Positions 50,336 through 59,468 of a DNA stretch of 64,000 nucleotides are shown piece by piece. The translations under genes were made by a program, and so were the position numbers. The notes under the pieces are model-generated. The model did not search any database. It was not told the origin of the DNA and saw only the letters and a list, made by a program, of their open reading frames with translations. Origin of the DNA: Limnochorda pilosa (GTDB taxonomy: Bacteria > Bacillota > Limnochordia > Limnochordales > Limnochordaceae); contig NZ_AP014924.1 of assembly GCF_001544015.1 (NCBI RefSeq), forward strand, positions 1,922,001 through 1,986,000. Reading direction: 5' to 3'. Numbering within the stretch: position 1 is the stretch's first letter; each line of letters opens with the position of its first letter.

Positions 50336-51833
50336 GGTGCTCAGACTCCAGGTCCCGCAAGGCCTTGCGGGCCTCCTCCCGGTCGTCGAAGGGAAGGGTC
50401 CGGTCGGCGAAGATCTGATACGTCTCGTGGCCCTTCCCCGCAATCACCACCTGGTCCCCCTGCCGGGCCATCTCCACCGCCCGCCGGATGGCGGCCCGCC
50501 GGTCGACCAGCACCTCGTAGCCCGCCCGCCCTCCATCCCGGCGCGCCTCGTCCGCCCCGGCCGCGACCTCCCGGCAGATGGCTTCCGGATCCTCGCTGCG
50601 GGGGTTGTCGGAGGTGATCACCACATGGTCCGCGAGGCGCGCCGCCGCCTCGCCCATCAGGGGCCGCTTTCCCCGATCGCGGTCCCCGCCGCAGCCGAAG
50701 ACCACGATGACCCGGCCGGGCGTGAACGCGCGCACGGCCGTGAGCACGTTTTCCAGGCTGTCGGGGGTGTGGGCGTAGTCCACCAGGACGCCGAAGGGCT
50801 GCCCCTCGTCCACCCGCTCGAGCCTGCCCGGCACCCCCGGCACCGACTCGAGCCCCCGCACCACCGCCTGCAGGGCCACCCCGCTGCCCAGGCACGCGGC
50901 GGCCGCGGCCAGGGCGTTGGCCACGTTGTAGCGCGCGGGCAGCCGCAGCCGGACCGGCGCCTGCCCCAGGGGCGTCACCAGGGTGAAGGTGGAGCCGTCG
51001 GGCAGCAGGCGCACGTCCTCGGCCCGGACATCGGCGGGTGCTCCCAAGCCGTAGAGGGTCACGGGGGCCCGGGTTGCGTCACGCATGACCTCCCAGTGGG
51101 GATCCTCCCGGTTGAGCACGGCCAGCTTGCCGGACTTGACCGCATCCTCGGTGAGCAGGCGGAAGAGGCGTGCCTTCGCCTGCACGTACTCGTCGAAGGT
51201 GGGATGGAAGTCCAGGTGATCCTGGGTCACGTTGGTGAGCACGCCGACGTCGATTTCGCAACCCTCGGTCCGGTGGAGGGTGAGCGCGTGGGAGGAGACC
51301 TCCATCACCACCGCCCCCGCCCCCCGCCGAAGCATCTCACCCATGAGTTCGAGGAGGTCCGGCGCTTCGGGGGTGGTCCGTTGGGCCAGGAGCTCGCTCT
51401 CCCCCACCAGGTGGTGAATGGTCCCGATGAGCCCCGTCCGCACGCCTCCTGCCTCCAGGCAGGCCTTGATCAGGTGGGTGGTGGTCGTCTTGCCGTTGGT
51501 CCCCGTCACCCCCACCACCCGCAGCTTCCGGGACGGATCCCCCAGCAAGCGGGCGGCTACCCGCCCCATGGCCTCACGGGTACCGGGCACCTTCACCTGG
51601 GGCACCGGCAGGGCCAGCGGCTCCTCCACCAGAAGGGCCACCGCCCCCCGCTCCACCGCCTCGCCCGCGAAGCGGTGGCCGTCGTGCCGAAATCCCCGCA
51701 CGCACACGAAAAGGTCGCCCGCAGCCACCTGCTGCGAGTGGTAGCGGACGCGGCGTACCTCCGGGTCGCCTGCGCCGATGCGCTGGGCGCCGGGCAACCC
51801 CTCGACCAGTGCGGAGAGCTTCACCGCCACCAT
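50328..51833 (-). CDS. murE: UDP-MurNAc-dipeptide--meso-diaminopimelate ligase
   Basis: 501 residues. GVTGTNGKTTTTHLIKACLE is the P-loop. The DNPRSEDP motif is the form selecting meso-diaminopimelate over lysine, so the peptidoglycan is probably mDAP-type. VDYAHTPDSLENVL and FGCGGDRDRGKRPLMG are also present. It lies 88 bp downstream of the PBP gene. Confidence 0.97.
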   Translation of the reverse strand: MVAVKLSALVEGLPGAQRIGAGDPEVRRVRYHSQQVAAGDLFVCVRGFRHDGHRFAGEAVERGAVALLVEEPLALPVPQVKVPGTREAMGRVAARLLGDPSRKLRVVGVTGTNGKTTTTHLIKACLEAGGVRTGLIGTIHHLVGESELLAQRTTPEAPDLLELMGEMLRRGAGAVVMEVSSHALTLHRTEGCEIDVGVLTNVTQDHLDFHPTFDEYVQAKARLFRLLTEDAVKSGKLAVLNREDPHWEVMRDATRAPVTLYGLGAPADVRAEDVRLLPDGSTFTLVTPLGQAPVRLRLPARYNVANALAAAAACLGSGVALQAVVRGLESVPGVPGRLERVDEGQPFGVLVDYAHTPDSLENVLTAVRAFTPGRVIVVFGCGGDRDRGKRPLMGEAAARLADHVVITSDNPRSEDPEAICREVAAGADEARRDGGRAGYEVLVDRRAAIRRAVEMARQGDQVVIAGKGHETYQIFADRTLPFDDREEARKALRDLESEHRA

Positions 51834-51921
51834 CCTTTCGCGCGGCCCCTCGTCTCGGGGCGGCTCCGCTTGCCGGCTCTCCCTATTCTTCCCTCAGTCG
51901 GCTCTCTCCTTCAGGCGGGGG

Positions 51922-54027
51922 TCACGGCCGGTCCGCCTCGAAACGGACCTTCACCACGCTCCCGTACGGAGCGGCCGTGCCGGCTGCCGGAGCCTGGGAG
52001 ACGGCCACGCCGCTGCCGGAGGGGTCGATGTCGAACCCCACCCCGGCCAGGGTGGCCACCGCGTCCCGCATGCCCATGCCTCGCACGTCAGGCACGGGGA
52101 GGCTCTGCCCCGGCTGCGGCTCGCTGATCAGGTGGAGGATGACCGTGGAGCCCCGGGGCACCCGGGATCCCGGCTTGGGGGTCTGGTCCATGACGTACAC
52201 CCCTTCGCCCTCGGCCCGGACCAGAAGGCCCGCTTGCCGCAGCTCCTCCACGGCCGCGCGGCCATCGCTCATGCGCAGGTTGGGGACGGTCACCAGGTTG
52301 TCGGCCGGGCGCTGATCGGGCGGGAAGCGGCGCGGTACCCCCAGGTACTCGAGGGCCGGCTCCATGATCGCCTTGAAGACGGGCGCCGCGTTGGTGCCGC
52401 CCCAGCGGGGGTAGACCTTCAGATTGTAGAGCATCACCAGGCCCACGAGCTCTGGCCGGTCGTAGGGCACGATGCCCAGGAAGGAGGCGACGGCCTTGTC
52501 GCTGTACCGCCCGCCCTCGGGAATCTGGGCCGTACCGGTCTTGCCGGCCACAGGGTACCCTGCCATCTCGGCCGGCGCGCCCGAACCCTCGGTGACCACG
52601 CCCCGCATGATGTCCACGAACGTCTGCGCCGTCTCGGGGCTGATCACCCGGCGCACCGGCTCCGGTTCAAAGGCCCGCTCCAGGCTCCCGTCCGGCCCCC
52701 GCACCTCCCGCACCATCTGCGGCCGCAGGAGCTGCCCGCCGTTCGCGATGGCAGCGGCGGCGGAGACCATCTGGATGGGCGTGACGGCGACGCCCTGCCC
52801 GAAGCCCACGTTGGCCCACCGGAGCACCTCGCCGTGCTGGACCTTGCCCGGCACGGGCACGTAGCCCGAGGCCTCGCCGGGGAAGTCGATGCCCGTCGGC
52901 TGCCCGAAGCCGTAGGCCCGGATGTACCGGTAGAAGGGCTCGGGACCCAGGCGCTCCGCCCCAACCAGGGCGAAGACCGGGTTGCTGGAGACGTAGACCG
53001 CCTCCGCGAAGGTGAGGCTCCCGTGGCCGCCGGGGCGCCACGAGCGGACCATGCCGCCGCCGATCTCCACGTAGCCCGGGTCGAAGAAGCGGTCGTCGGG
53101 CTTGACCACGCCCTGATCCAAGGCGGCGGTGGCCGTGACGACCTTGAAGATGGAGCCGGGTTCGAACTGGTCGGTTACCACCCGGTTCCGGCGGAGCTCG
53201 GCGGAGGCCCCGCCGTACGCGTTCGGGTCGAAGGAGGGGCTGAGGGCCAGGGCGACCACTTCGCCCGTGTCAGGCTTCATGGCCACGAAGAGGCCGAAGT
53301 CGCTCTTGGTCCGCTCCACCGCCGCCTGGATCTCCCGTTCGGCGATATACTGAATGACCTGGTCGATGGCAAGGACCACGTCCTTGCCCGGCTCCGGGGG
53401 GAGGTAGACCCGCTCGCCGTGGGGAATGACCCGGCCGGCCGCGTCGCGCTCGGCTAGATCCCGACCCGGTACCCCCCGCAGCACCTCGTCGTAGGCGAAC
53501 TCGATCCCTTCGAGTCCCTGGTTGTCGATGCCGGCGATGCCCAGGACCTGCGCCGCCAGTGAACCGTGGGGGTAGTAGCGCTGAGGCCGCTCCACCAGGT
53601 AGATGCCGGGCAACCTGGCCCGGCGAACGGCCTCGGCCTGCTCGGGCGGAACCTTGCGGGCGATCCAGACACTGGCCGACCGCTGGCGGAGCAACCCCTC
53701 CACCCGGGCCGCGTCCAGGTTGAGCAGTGCGGCGAGTTGCCGGGTGGTCGCCGGGACGTCCCGCACTTCCACCGGGACCGCGTACACCGAATCGGCTGCG
53801 ACGGAGACGGCCAGTGGGCTCCCGTGCCGGTCCACGATCTTCCCCCGCTGGGCCAGGACCGGTACGGGGCGCAGGCGCTGGTCGAGGGCAAGCTCCCGGA
53901 ACGCGTCGCTGCGGATGAGCTGCAGGTAGACGAGCCGCGCCGCCAGGAGCAGCGCTCCCGCCAGCGTGACCAGGAAAAGCACGGCGATCCTGCGCCGAAC
54001 CTGCGCGCGCGTGTAGGCGGCCCTCAA
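51922..54027 (-). CDS. Class B penicillin-binding protein with two PASTA domains (FtsI/SpoVD)
   Basis: 701 residues. An N-terminal membrane anchor (about 12-35) precedes the pedestal domain. The transpeptidase motifs are EPGSIFKV (SxxK), VSSN (SxN) and AGKTGTAQIPEGG (KTG). Two C-terminal PASTA repeats follow (about 575-640 and 640-701; GSRVPRGSTVILHLISEP and VPDVRGMGMRDAVATLAGVG). With one copy in the cluster it could serve as FtsI, SpoVD or both. Confidence 0.95.
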   Translation of the reverse strand: MRAAYTRAQVRRRIAVLFLVTLAGALLLAARLVYLQLIRSDAFRELALDQRLRPVPVLAQRGKIVDRHGSPLAVSVAADSVYAVPVEVRDVPATTRQLAALLNLDAARVEGLLRQRSASVWIARKVPPEQAEAVRRARLPGIYLVERPQRYYPHGSLAAQVLGIAGIDNQGLEGIEFAYDEVLRGVPGRDLAERDAAGRVIPHGERVYLPPEPGKDVVLAIDQVIQYIAEREIQAAVERTKSDFGLFVAMKPDTGEVVALALSPSFDPNAYGGASAELRRNRVVTDQFEPGSIFKVVTATAALDQGVVKPDDRFFDPGYVEIGGGMVRSWRPGGHGSLTFAEAVYVSSNPVFALVGAERLGPEPFYRYIRAYGFGQPTGIDFPGEASGYVPVPGKVQHGEVLRWANVGFGQGVAVTPIQMVSAAAAIANGGQLLRPQMVREVRGPDGSLERAFEPEPVRRVISPETAQTFVDIMRGVVTEGSGAPAEMAGYPVAGKTGTAQIPEGGRYSDKAVASFLGIVPYDRPELVGLVMLYNLKVYPRWGGTNAAPVFKAIMEPALEYLGVPRRFPPDQRPADNLVTVPNLRMSDGRAAVEELRQAGLLVRAEGEGVYVMDQTPKPGSRVPRGSTVILHLISEPQPGQSLPVPDVRGMGMRDAVATLAGVGFDIDPSGSGVAVSQAPAAGTAAPYGSVVKVRFEADRP

Positions 54028-54048
54028 CGGTGCCCCTCTCCCCGACGT

Positions 54049-54552
54049 CTAGGGTCGTTCCTCGCCCAGCGCCTGCGCGGCCCGGCCTGCGGGAAGGAGG
54101 CGGGCCAGGACCCGTTCCCACCACGGGCGCTCCTCCGGCGGGATCCTGGCCATCACCGGAGCCCGGGTGCCCTCCGGGCCGGCCGGCGAGAGCCGCACCA
54201 CCCGGACCTGCCCCGGCTCCACCATGCCCAGCTCCTGCCGGGCGACCCGTTCCACCCGGGCCAGGGAGGCGAGCCGGGCCTTCTCCACACTCAGGCGGAG
54301 GATCTGCTGCTCCACCGCATGCTGCTCCGCCCTCAGGCGGTCCACCCGGTAGCTCAGGTCCACGATGGCCGCCTGCTGGGCGACGCACTGCCAAGCCAGG
54401 AAGAGCACGCAGGCGGCCAGGCCGGTGAGGCGGGCCCGAGGCGCCAGCCGGAGCCGCAAGCGGAACGCCCTTCGGATGGGCGGGCGCGGCTCGGGGGCCT
54501 GCGCGACCCCACCCGGTCTCTCGTCGACCCGTTCGACCCGTGCTGCTATCAT
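54049..54552 (-). CDS. ftsL: FtsL-like division protein
   Basis: 167 residues. A basic N-terminus, one membrane helix (LTGLAACVLFLAWQCVAQQA) and a leucine-zipper coiled-coil (IVDLSYRVDRLRAEQHAVEQ) followed by ARVERVARQELGMVEPGQV give the FtsL/DivIC layout. It lies between rsmH and the PBP gene, its usual place. The start is ATG 54550-54552 with GGAGG. The long Pro/Arg tail is atypical. Confidence 0.85.
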   Translation of the reverse strand: MIAARVERVDERPGGVAQAPEPRPPIRRAFRLRLRLAPRARLTGLAACVLFLAWQCVAQQAAIVDLSYRVDRLRAEQHAVEQQILRLSVEKARLASLARVERVARQELGMVEPGQVRVVRLSPAGPEGTRAPVMARIPPEERPWWERVLARLLPAGRAAQALGEERP

Positions 54553-54554
54553 GG

Positions 54555-55523
54555 CTATTCCGCCTCCTGCGGTCCGAGAACCCGGGCCGCGGCCCGCAAC
54601 CGGGCGCTGCGCGCCCGCGGGTTCCGCTCCCGCTCCTCGGCCGCGGGCACCACCGGGGTGCGTGTGAGGAGGCGGACCTCGGGGTTCCTCCCGCACGAGC
54701 AAACGGGCAGCTCCGGCGGGCAGATGCACCCCAGCGCCAGCTCACGAAAGGTCTCCTTGACGATGCGGTCCTCCAGCGAATGGAAGCTGATCACCACGAG
54801 GCGTCCCCCGGGGCGCAAGCGTCGCACGGCCGCCCGCAGGGCGCCATCCAACCGCTCCAGCTCGCCGTTGACGGCAATGCGGAGCGCCTGGAAGACCCTG
54901 CGCGCCGGGTGGCCCGCCTCGCGCCGGGCCGCGGCGGGCACCGCCGCCTTCACCACCTCCACCAGGTCGCCCGCGGTGGCCAGCGGCCTGCGCCGGCGTC
55001 GCTCCACCACGAAGCGGGCGATCCGGGCGGCCCAGCGCTCCTCGCCGTACTCCTTGAAGACCCGGGCGAGGTCGTGAAGGGAGAGGCCGTTCACCAGGTC
55101 CGCCGCCGTAGTTGGCTGGGACGGGTCCATGCGCATGTCCAGCGGCGCGCTCGGGTCCTGATAGGTGAAGCCCCGGCGCGCCTCGTCCACCTGAAAGGAA
55201 GAGACACCCAGGTCGAAGAGGATGCCGTCGAAGCGCGTGTCGCCCAAACCGGCCGCCTCCAGGATCGCGTCCAACTCCTCGTAGCGGCCGGCCAGGATCC
55301 GGACGCGCCCCCCCGCCCCCTGGAGCGCCCGCTCCGCCCTGCGGCGCGCCTCGGGATCGCGGTCCAATCCTACCAGGAAGGCGTCTTCCCCCGCCGCCGC
55401 GAGGATCGCCCGAGCGTGGCCGCCGCCGCCCACGGTAGCGTCCAGGTAGCGGCCTCGGGGAGCAGGCTCCAGGTACCGGAGCACCTCGTCCAGCAAGACC
55501 GGCACGTGACCGGCCAAGGTCAT
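54555..55523 (-). CDS. rsmH: 16S rRNA (cytosine1402-N4)-methyltransferase
   Basis: About 322 residues. HVPVLLDEVLRYLEPAPRG, LDATVGGGGHARAIL (SAM-binding loop), FDGILFDLGVSSFQVDEARR and VVISFHSLEDRIVKETFRE identify RsmH (MraW). A CxCGRNPE segment near the end is also typical. Two starts are plausible: ATG 55521-55523, used here, or ATG 55584-55586, 27 bp after mraZ. Confidence 0.95.
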   Translation of the reverse strand: MTLAGHVPVLLDEVLRYLEPAPRGRYLDATVGGGGHARAILAAAGEDAFLVGLDRDPEARRRAERALQGAGGRVRILAGRYEELDAILEAAGLGDTRFDGILFDLGVSSFQVDEARRGFTYQDPSAPLDMRMDPSQPTTAADLVNGLSLHDLARVFKEYGEERWAARIARFVVERRRRRPLATAGDLVEVVKAAVPAAARREAGHPARRVFQALRIAVNGELERLDGALRAAVRRLRPGGRLVVISFHSLEDRIVKETFRELALGCICPPELPVCSCGRNPEVRLLTRTPVVPAAEERERNPRARSARLRAAARVLGPQEAE

Positions 55524-55612
55524 CCCCCCGCCCGCCTGCCGGCGGGGAGCCGGCAGAAGCTGCAGGTACGGGCTCTTTCGTTGCATCGCCACCAGCTTCC
55601 CCCCCTCGCCGA

Positions 55613-56044
55613 CTAGATTCCCAGGTCGACGATCTTCTCGGCCAGATCCTCGTAGGCTTGGGACGCCTCCGCTTCGTAGGCATTCCAGCGTTCCTTGCTC
55701 CAGAGCTCCACCCGGTTCGAGACGCCGATGATCACCACGTCTCGGTCGATGGCGGCGTACTCCCTGAGGTTGGCAGGCAGAAGGAGCCGCCCCTGGCGGT
55801 CCAGGTCCTGCTCGCTCGCTCCCGAGAAGAGGAGCCGCACAAAGGCCCGGGCGTCCCGCTGGGTCATGGGCAGGCTCTTCAGCTTCTGCTCCAGCACCTG
55901 CCACTCGCTGTAGGGATAGAGGAAGAGACAGTGGTCGAGCCCCCGGGTGACCACCAGCCGCCCGGCCAGGTCCTCACGGAAACGAGAAGGGACGGTGAGT
56001 CTCCCTTTCTCGTCGAGGCTGTGCTCGTACTCCCCGAGAAACAC
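55613..56044 (-). CDS. mraZ: Transcriptional regulator MraZ
   Basis: 143 residues, two AbrB-like half-domains: GEYEHSLDEKGRLTVPSRFR and ASEQDLDRQGRLLLPANLRE, each with the DxxGR core. MraZ represses the dcw operon by binding repeats upstream of itself. The start is GTG 56042-56044, eight bases after GGGGGAG. The longer frame runs into the operator repeats. Confidence 0.96.
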   Translation of the reverse strand: MFLGEYEHSLDEKGRLTVPSRFREDLAGRLVVTRGLDHCLFLYPYSEWQVLEQKLKSLPMTQRDARAFVRLLFSGASEQDLDRQGRLLLPANLREYAAIDRDVVIIGVSNRVELWSKERWNAYEAEASQAYEDLAEKIVDLGI

Positions 56045-56062
56045 AGCCGTCGCTCCCCCGTC

Positions 56063-56088
56063 TCCCACAATCCCCCACTTTACCCCAC
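56063..56088 (-). promoter_or_regulatory. MraZ operator: three 10-bp-spaced GTGGG boxes
   Basis: On the minus strand GTGGGG (56083-56088), GTGGGG (56073-56078) and GTGGGA (56063-56068) recur every ten bases, with a degenerate fourth box (GGGGAG, 56053-56058). Direct TGGGN repeats at one-turn spacing are the known MraZ binding pattern. The rest of the 283-bp gap to rnpB shows no gene; no clear -35/-10 pair was found. Confidence 0.7.
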
Positions 56089-56327
56089 CCTGTGCCCCAG
56101 GGTATTCGCCGCTCCCCACCGGGTTCCTCCTTCGAGCGGAAAAAAGTGGGTGGGGGCGGTGGGACACGGGGCACGGGCGGGTTCGAGACAAGTGGAGGCG
56201 GGTGGACAGCGGGGCACGGCCCGCGCGCGAGAAGCCACCGGCGCATGGCGTGCCGGTGGCTGACGCTCGCTGCTCCGGCGCGGTTCCTCAGGGGCGAGGG
56301 CGCTGCCGAAGCGGAAACGAAGGGGAG

Positions 56328-56683
56328 GCGGCGAGTCGGCCTGTAATCCGAGTTCTGTCGAAGGCGATCATCTATCTAGGATGCCAGTCGCCTGGCACCT
56401 CCAGCGACCTACCCGAGGGAGAGGCGGGCCACCTCACGTTCCCTCCTGCTCGGTCTTGCTCCGGGTGGGGTTTACCAAGCCGACCAGTCACCTGGCCGCT
56501 GGTGAGCTCTTACCTCACCGTTTCAGCCTTACCCGCCTTGCGACGGGCGGTTTCTTTTCTGTGGCACTTTCCTTGGGGTCGCCCCCACTGGGTGTTACCC
56601 AGCACCCTGCCCTGCGGAGCTCGGACTTTCCTCGGATGCGGCCTTTCGGCACTGCACCCGCGACCGCCCAGCCGGCTCGCCAC
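56328..56683 (-). ncRNA. rnpB: RNase P RNA, bacterial class A
   Basis: About 356 nt on the minus strand. The 5' GGCGAGCCGGC pairs with the 3' GCCGACTCGCC as P1. The conserved core GAGGAAAGTCC (rc of 56623-56633) and the 3' ACAGAACTCGG with ATTACAGGCC form P4 and the adjoining elements. The layout is the common type A. Exact ends are estimated from the P1 pairing. Protein subunit rnpA is not in the window. Confidence 0.96.
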
Positions 56684-56731
56684 CTGCCCAAAGGCAGAAA
56701 AGGACGGCGCCGCTACGCCGGTTCCTGAGGC

Positions 56732-56760
56732 ATTATGCCACACTCTTGCGATCTTTGCAA
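56732..56760 (-). promoter_or_regulatory. Sigma-A promoter of rnpB
   Basis: Minus strand: TTGCAA (-35, 56755-56760), 17-bp spacer, CATAAT (-10, 56732-56737). Predicted start is near 56725, about 40 nt before P1, so the primary transcript would have a short leader to be trimmed or folded. Confidence 0.7.
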
Positions 56761-56824
56761 GCCGCGCGCGACACCCACACGCGACCCTACGGTCCGCTGC
56801 AGGGTCGTACCCGGCTGCGGGCCG

Positions 56825-57532
56825 TCACAGGAGATGGAGAACCCGCCCACACTGTTCGCACTGCACCAGCCCGTCATCGGCGCGTACACGCTCCAGGGTC
56901 CGCGGCGAGAGGCTCACGTGACACGCCCCGCACTGGCCTTTGCTGACGCCGGCGATGGGGTTGGGCATCTGCCGCCGCATGCGCTCGTAACGCGCCAGCC
57001 TATCGGCAGGCTCCCGGGTTGCGACGGCGTCACGCTCCACCTCCAGCTCCTTCTGGCGGGCTCGGAGCTCCTCCACCTCCATCTGCCGCTCCAGCCTGCA
57101 ACGGCCGGCCTCTTCCTCGGCCTCGCTCACGGCACGCTCCAGCTCCTTCTGCTGCGCCTCCAGGGCTTCGGCCTGCTCCATCCTTTCCAGGCTTTCGACC
57201 TCCATGGCTTCGGCCTGCCGCGCCGCCCGCTCGGCCCGCTGCTGCAGGTGCCCCAGCTCCTTCCCGCTGCGGGCCGATCCGCTGTAGAGCTCGTTCTCCG
57301 AGCGGTGCTGCTCCTCTCGGGCGGCCTGCGCATCCAGCTCGAGCCGACGGATCTGACGGGCGAGATCTCGCAAGGCCTGGGCCGTCTCCTCCAGGGTGCC
57401 CCGCAACGTCTCCACCCGCCCCTCGGCTTCCTGGGCCCGGCTCTCGAGGTCGGAGTGCTCCGTTACGGCCCGGATCCGGTCGAGCTCCAGGTCGATCGCC
57501 TGCAAGCGGTACAGGTTCTCCGTCGTCCGCAC
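56825..57532 (-). CDS. C4-type zinc-ribbon coiled-coil protein (DUF164/CdsZ)
   Basis: 235 residues: a long coiled-coil (about 25-175, for example LRDLARQIRRLELDAQAARE) and a C-terminal zinc ribbon, QCGACHVSLSP then LVQCEQCGRVLHLL, the COG1579 pattern. The YRLQAIDLELDRI opening is typical. Such proteins often lie next to rnpB. The start is GTG 57530-57532; the GTG three codons upstream is also possible. Role is uncertain; proposed as a nucleic-acid-associated or secretion chaperone-like protein. Confidence 0.88.
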   Translation of the reverse strand: MRTTENLYRLQAIDLELDRIRAVTEHSDLESRAQEAEGRVETLRGTLEETAQALRDLARQIRRLELDAQAAREEQHRSENELYSGSARSGKELGHLQQRAERAARQAEAMEVESLERMEQAEALEAQQKELERAVSEAEEEAGRCRLERQMEVEELRARQKELEVERDAVATREPADRLARYERMRRQMPNPIAGVSKGQCGACHVSLSPRTLERVRADDGLVQCEQCGRVLHLL

Positions 57533-57699
57533 GGTCCCCACATCCCTCGGGCTCGATGTCCAACGCCCTAGCCTCTTCGATGCAGGAGCTTTCGACGCCT
57601 CCCCCTGCACCCCTCCCCGCCCCTGCGGCAGCGGATCGTTCCCGCAGGGGTTGAAGGTGCCGCAGCACGTACCTCCTATCTTGGCCGCGATCGCCGGAC

Positions 57700-57728
57700 T
57701 TGGCTCCGCCCGGCTGCCGGTGTAGACT
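57700..57728 (+). promoter_or_regulatory. Sigma-A-like promoter of the GNAT gene
   Basis: TTGGCT (-35, 57700-57705), 17-bp spacer, TAGACT (-10, 57723-57728), 28 bp before the GNAT start codon and its GAGGAGG site. Confidence 0.55.
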
Positions 57729-57755
57729 GGCCGTGCACCGAGAGGAGGCGGCCCC

Positions 57756-58799
57756 ATGGCAGCCGCGTGGCTACGTCCCGGAGACGAACGGCTCCTGTGG
57801 GAGCTGCTGGTGCGCGAGCCCGGCTTCAACCTGCCGGCCCTCCACCTCTTCGAGCAGCATGGGCTGGCAGGTTCGGCTCGTTTCGCCGTCCAGCACGACC
57901 CATCCGGCCTCCCCGTGTGCGGCGCCGCCGGGCTTGGGGACCGGTGGTACCTGTTCGGGGACCCCTTCGCCAGCACGCCTCCGCCCTCGGCCCCGGAGCT
58001 GGCCCCGCTCCTGGCCGCGGCTGGCGTGGCCCTCCTGGAGGGAGAGGAAAACCTCAGTCGCACCCTGCTCCGCCACCCCGCCCTGGGCACGCTGCTGCCC
58101 GCCCTGGAGTCGCACGTCGTGGCCGTCGCCGGGCCGCCGCCTCCCCGGCCGGAGCCCTCGCCAGCTGCGCCGCCCTCCGCGAGCGCGCCGCCGGAGCCCT
58201 CCCATTTGAGGCCGGCCGGGCCGGGCACGCCGGGTGTCCGGGTGCGGCCGGCCACGGTCGCCGACGTGCCTGCGGTGGAGCGGCTCTACCGCGGTCACGG
58301 GGAGGCGGCGGATCGGGCTACGCTGGTGGACGCCGCCTCGGCAGCCTCCCTCTGGGTGGCTGCGTCTGCCGACGGGGCCCTGCTGGGAGCGGCCATGGCC
58401 CCGGTCCGCACCGCGCTCGCAGCCTGGGTGGGTGCGGTCTTCACCCACCCCGAGCACCGGGGACGCGGCATCGCCTCCGCGCTGGTGGCCGCTCTCACCC
58501 GCTCCCTCCAGACCTGGGGACTCGCGGTCTACCTCCTCTACCGTCCCGGCGGGCCCGCCCGCCTCTACCACCGCCTCGGCTTCACCCCCGTGGGGGCCTG
58601 GTTGCAGGCCCAGCGGCTCCCGGGAAGGGAGATCCAGGCCGTTGGTGGGCTCGTCCAGCACCAGGAGGTCCGGCCGGGCCAGCAAGATCTTGGCCAGGGC
58701 GAGGCGGACCTTCTCGCCGCCCGAGAGGTCCGCCACCCGCTTCAGGACCGCATCGCCCCCCAGAAGAGGCAGCCCAGAAGGGTGCGGACCTCCATCTGA
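57756..58799 (+). CDS. GNAT acetyltransferase with foreign antisense tail
   Basis: 347 residues. An N-terminal domain (1-135) and a Pro/Ala linker precede a GNAT domain (about 160-290) with [38 protein letters not shown] (acetyl-CoA P-loop) and [18 protein letters not shown] homology ends near 58619. The last roughly 57 residues are antisense to an ABC-F ATPase fragment, so the native C-terminus was replaced at a recombination joint. The core is otherwise intact. Substrate unknown. Confidence 0.8.
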   Translation: MAAAWLRPGDERLLWELLVREPGFNLPALHLFEQHGLAGSARFAVQHDPSGLPVCGAAGLGDRWYLFGDPFASTPPPSAPELAPLLAAAGVALLEGEENLSRTLLRHPALGTLLPALESHVVAVAGPPPPRPEPSPAAPPSASAPPEPSHLRPAGPGTPGVRVRPATVADVPAVERLYRGHGEAADRATLVDAASAASLWVAASADGALLGAAMAPVRTALAAWVGAVFTHPEHRGRGIASALVAALTRSLQTWGLAVYLLYRPGGPARLYHRLGFTPVGAWLQAQRLPGREIQAVGGLVQHQEVRPGQQDLGQGEADLLAAREVRHPLQDRIAPQKRQPRRVRTSI

Positions 58800-58880
58800 T
58801 CCAGGACCATGTTGCCGCCCGACGCCTCGGCCAGCACCGTGCTGAGGGTTATGGCGGGCCGCTCCAGCACCGACCGATTC
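58625..58880 (-). pseudogene. ABC-F-type ATPase fragment, frameshifted
   Basis: On the minus strand one frame reads [20 protein letters not shown], then a shift, then [20 protein letters not shown] and [19 protein letters not shown]. These are the signature and Walker B region of an ABC-F ATPase second domain. The Walker A side and everything after DEPTN are missing. The fragment meets the GNAT gene at its 3' boundary. Confidence 0.75.
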
Positions 58881-59361
58881 AGCCCGCAGCGGGAGAGAAG
58901 CTCGCCGGAAACGGGACCGGCCCAACCGGTGCGACGCCGCGGAACGCAAGGCGACCCCTCGCGGCCACAGCCGCCACGCTATGCCGTTACTGCTTGGAGG
59001 TCCTCCTCATGCGCGCAACCTGTGCTCCCAGGGCCGTGGAATGACTTCGGGATCATGCTGGGGGCGCCCGCCGCACCTGCGGACAGCCGGTGCGGACGCG
59101 CCCCGTCGCGCGCCTCGATGATATCAGGTTGGGCCAAGCGGAGGGCGCTGACACGTGTGGGCCCCTCAGCGCCGGGCCTCCTGCCAGGGCCGCACCATGA
59201 GGTGCTCGTCCATCCCGATCCGGTCCGGCTCCGTGCCGGGCCCAGGTCCGTTTACACGCCCCTGGCGATCACTCGTGAATCGTTCTCGGCGGCCAGGACG
59301 CACCACCCATCAGGCCCGTAGGCTGCAGCATACGGCTTGGACCGGAAGGGGGGGAAATGCG
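58881..59361. other. Gene-poor decayed stretch
   Basis: About 480 bp without a supportable gene. Short minus-strand frames such as DGWCVLAAENDSRVIARG (about 59270-59330) look protein-like but have no start signals and are probably remnants. Confidence 0.4.
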
Positions 59362-59433
59362 GTGAAGTTCGGAGACGACAACGTGTTCGTGATTTTCCTG
59401 ATCCTCATCCTCCTCTTGCTGGGTGACAAGTAG
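59362..59433 (+). CDS. Micro membrane protein, copy 1 (23 aa)
   Basis: GTG 59362 starts a 23-residue peptide: six polar residues (VKFGDD), a 13-residue Ile/Leu/Phe helix and the end LLLLGDK. A GGAAGGGGGGG site lies upstream and a strong hairpin follows 10 bp after the stop. It is nearly identical to the peptide at 60092. The form recalls the very short hydrophobic sporulation proteins (YjcZ-like) of Firmicutes, but that is only a resemblance. Confidence 0.65.
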   Translation: MKFGDDNVFVIFLILILLLLGDK

Positions 59434-59443
59434 CGAGGAGGGC

Positions 59444-59468
59444 ACGGCCCGGTCCGTGGCCGGGCCGT
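59444..59468 (+). terminator. Hairpin after micro-protein copy 1
   Basis: ACGGCCCGG and CCGGGCCGT form a perfect nine-base-pair stem with a seven-base loop, followed by ATCTGTCCT. Position right after a 23-codon gene supports termination. Confidence 0.65.
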
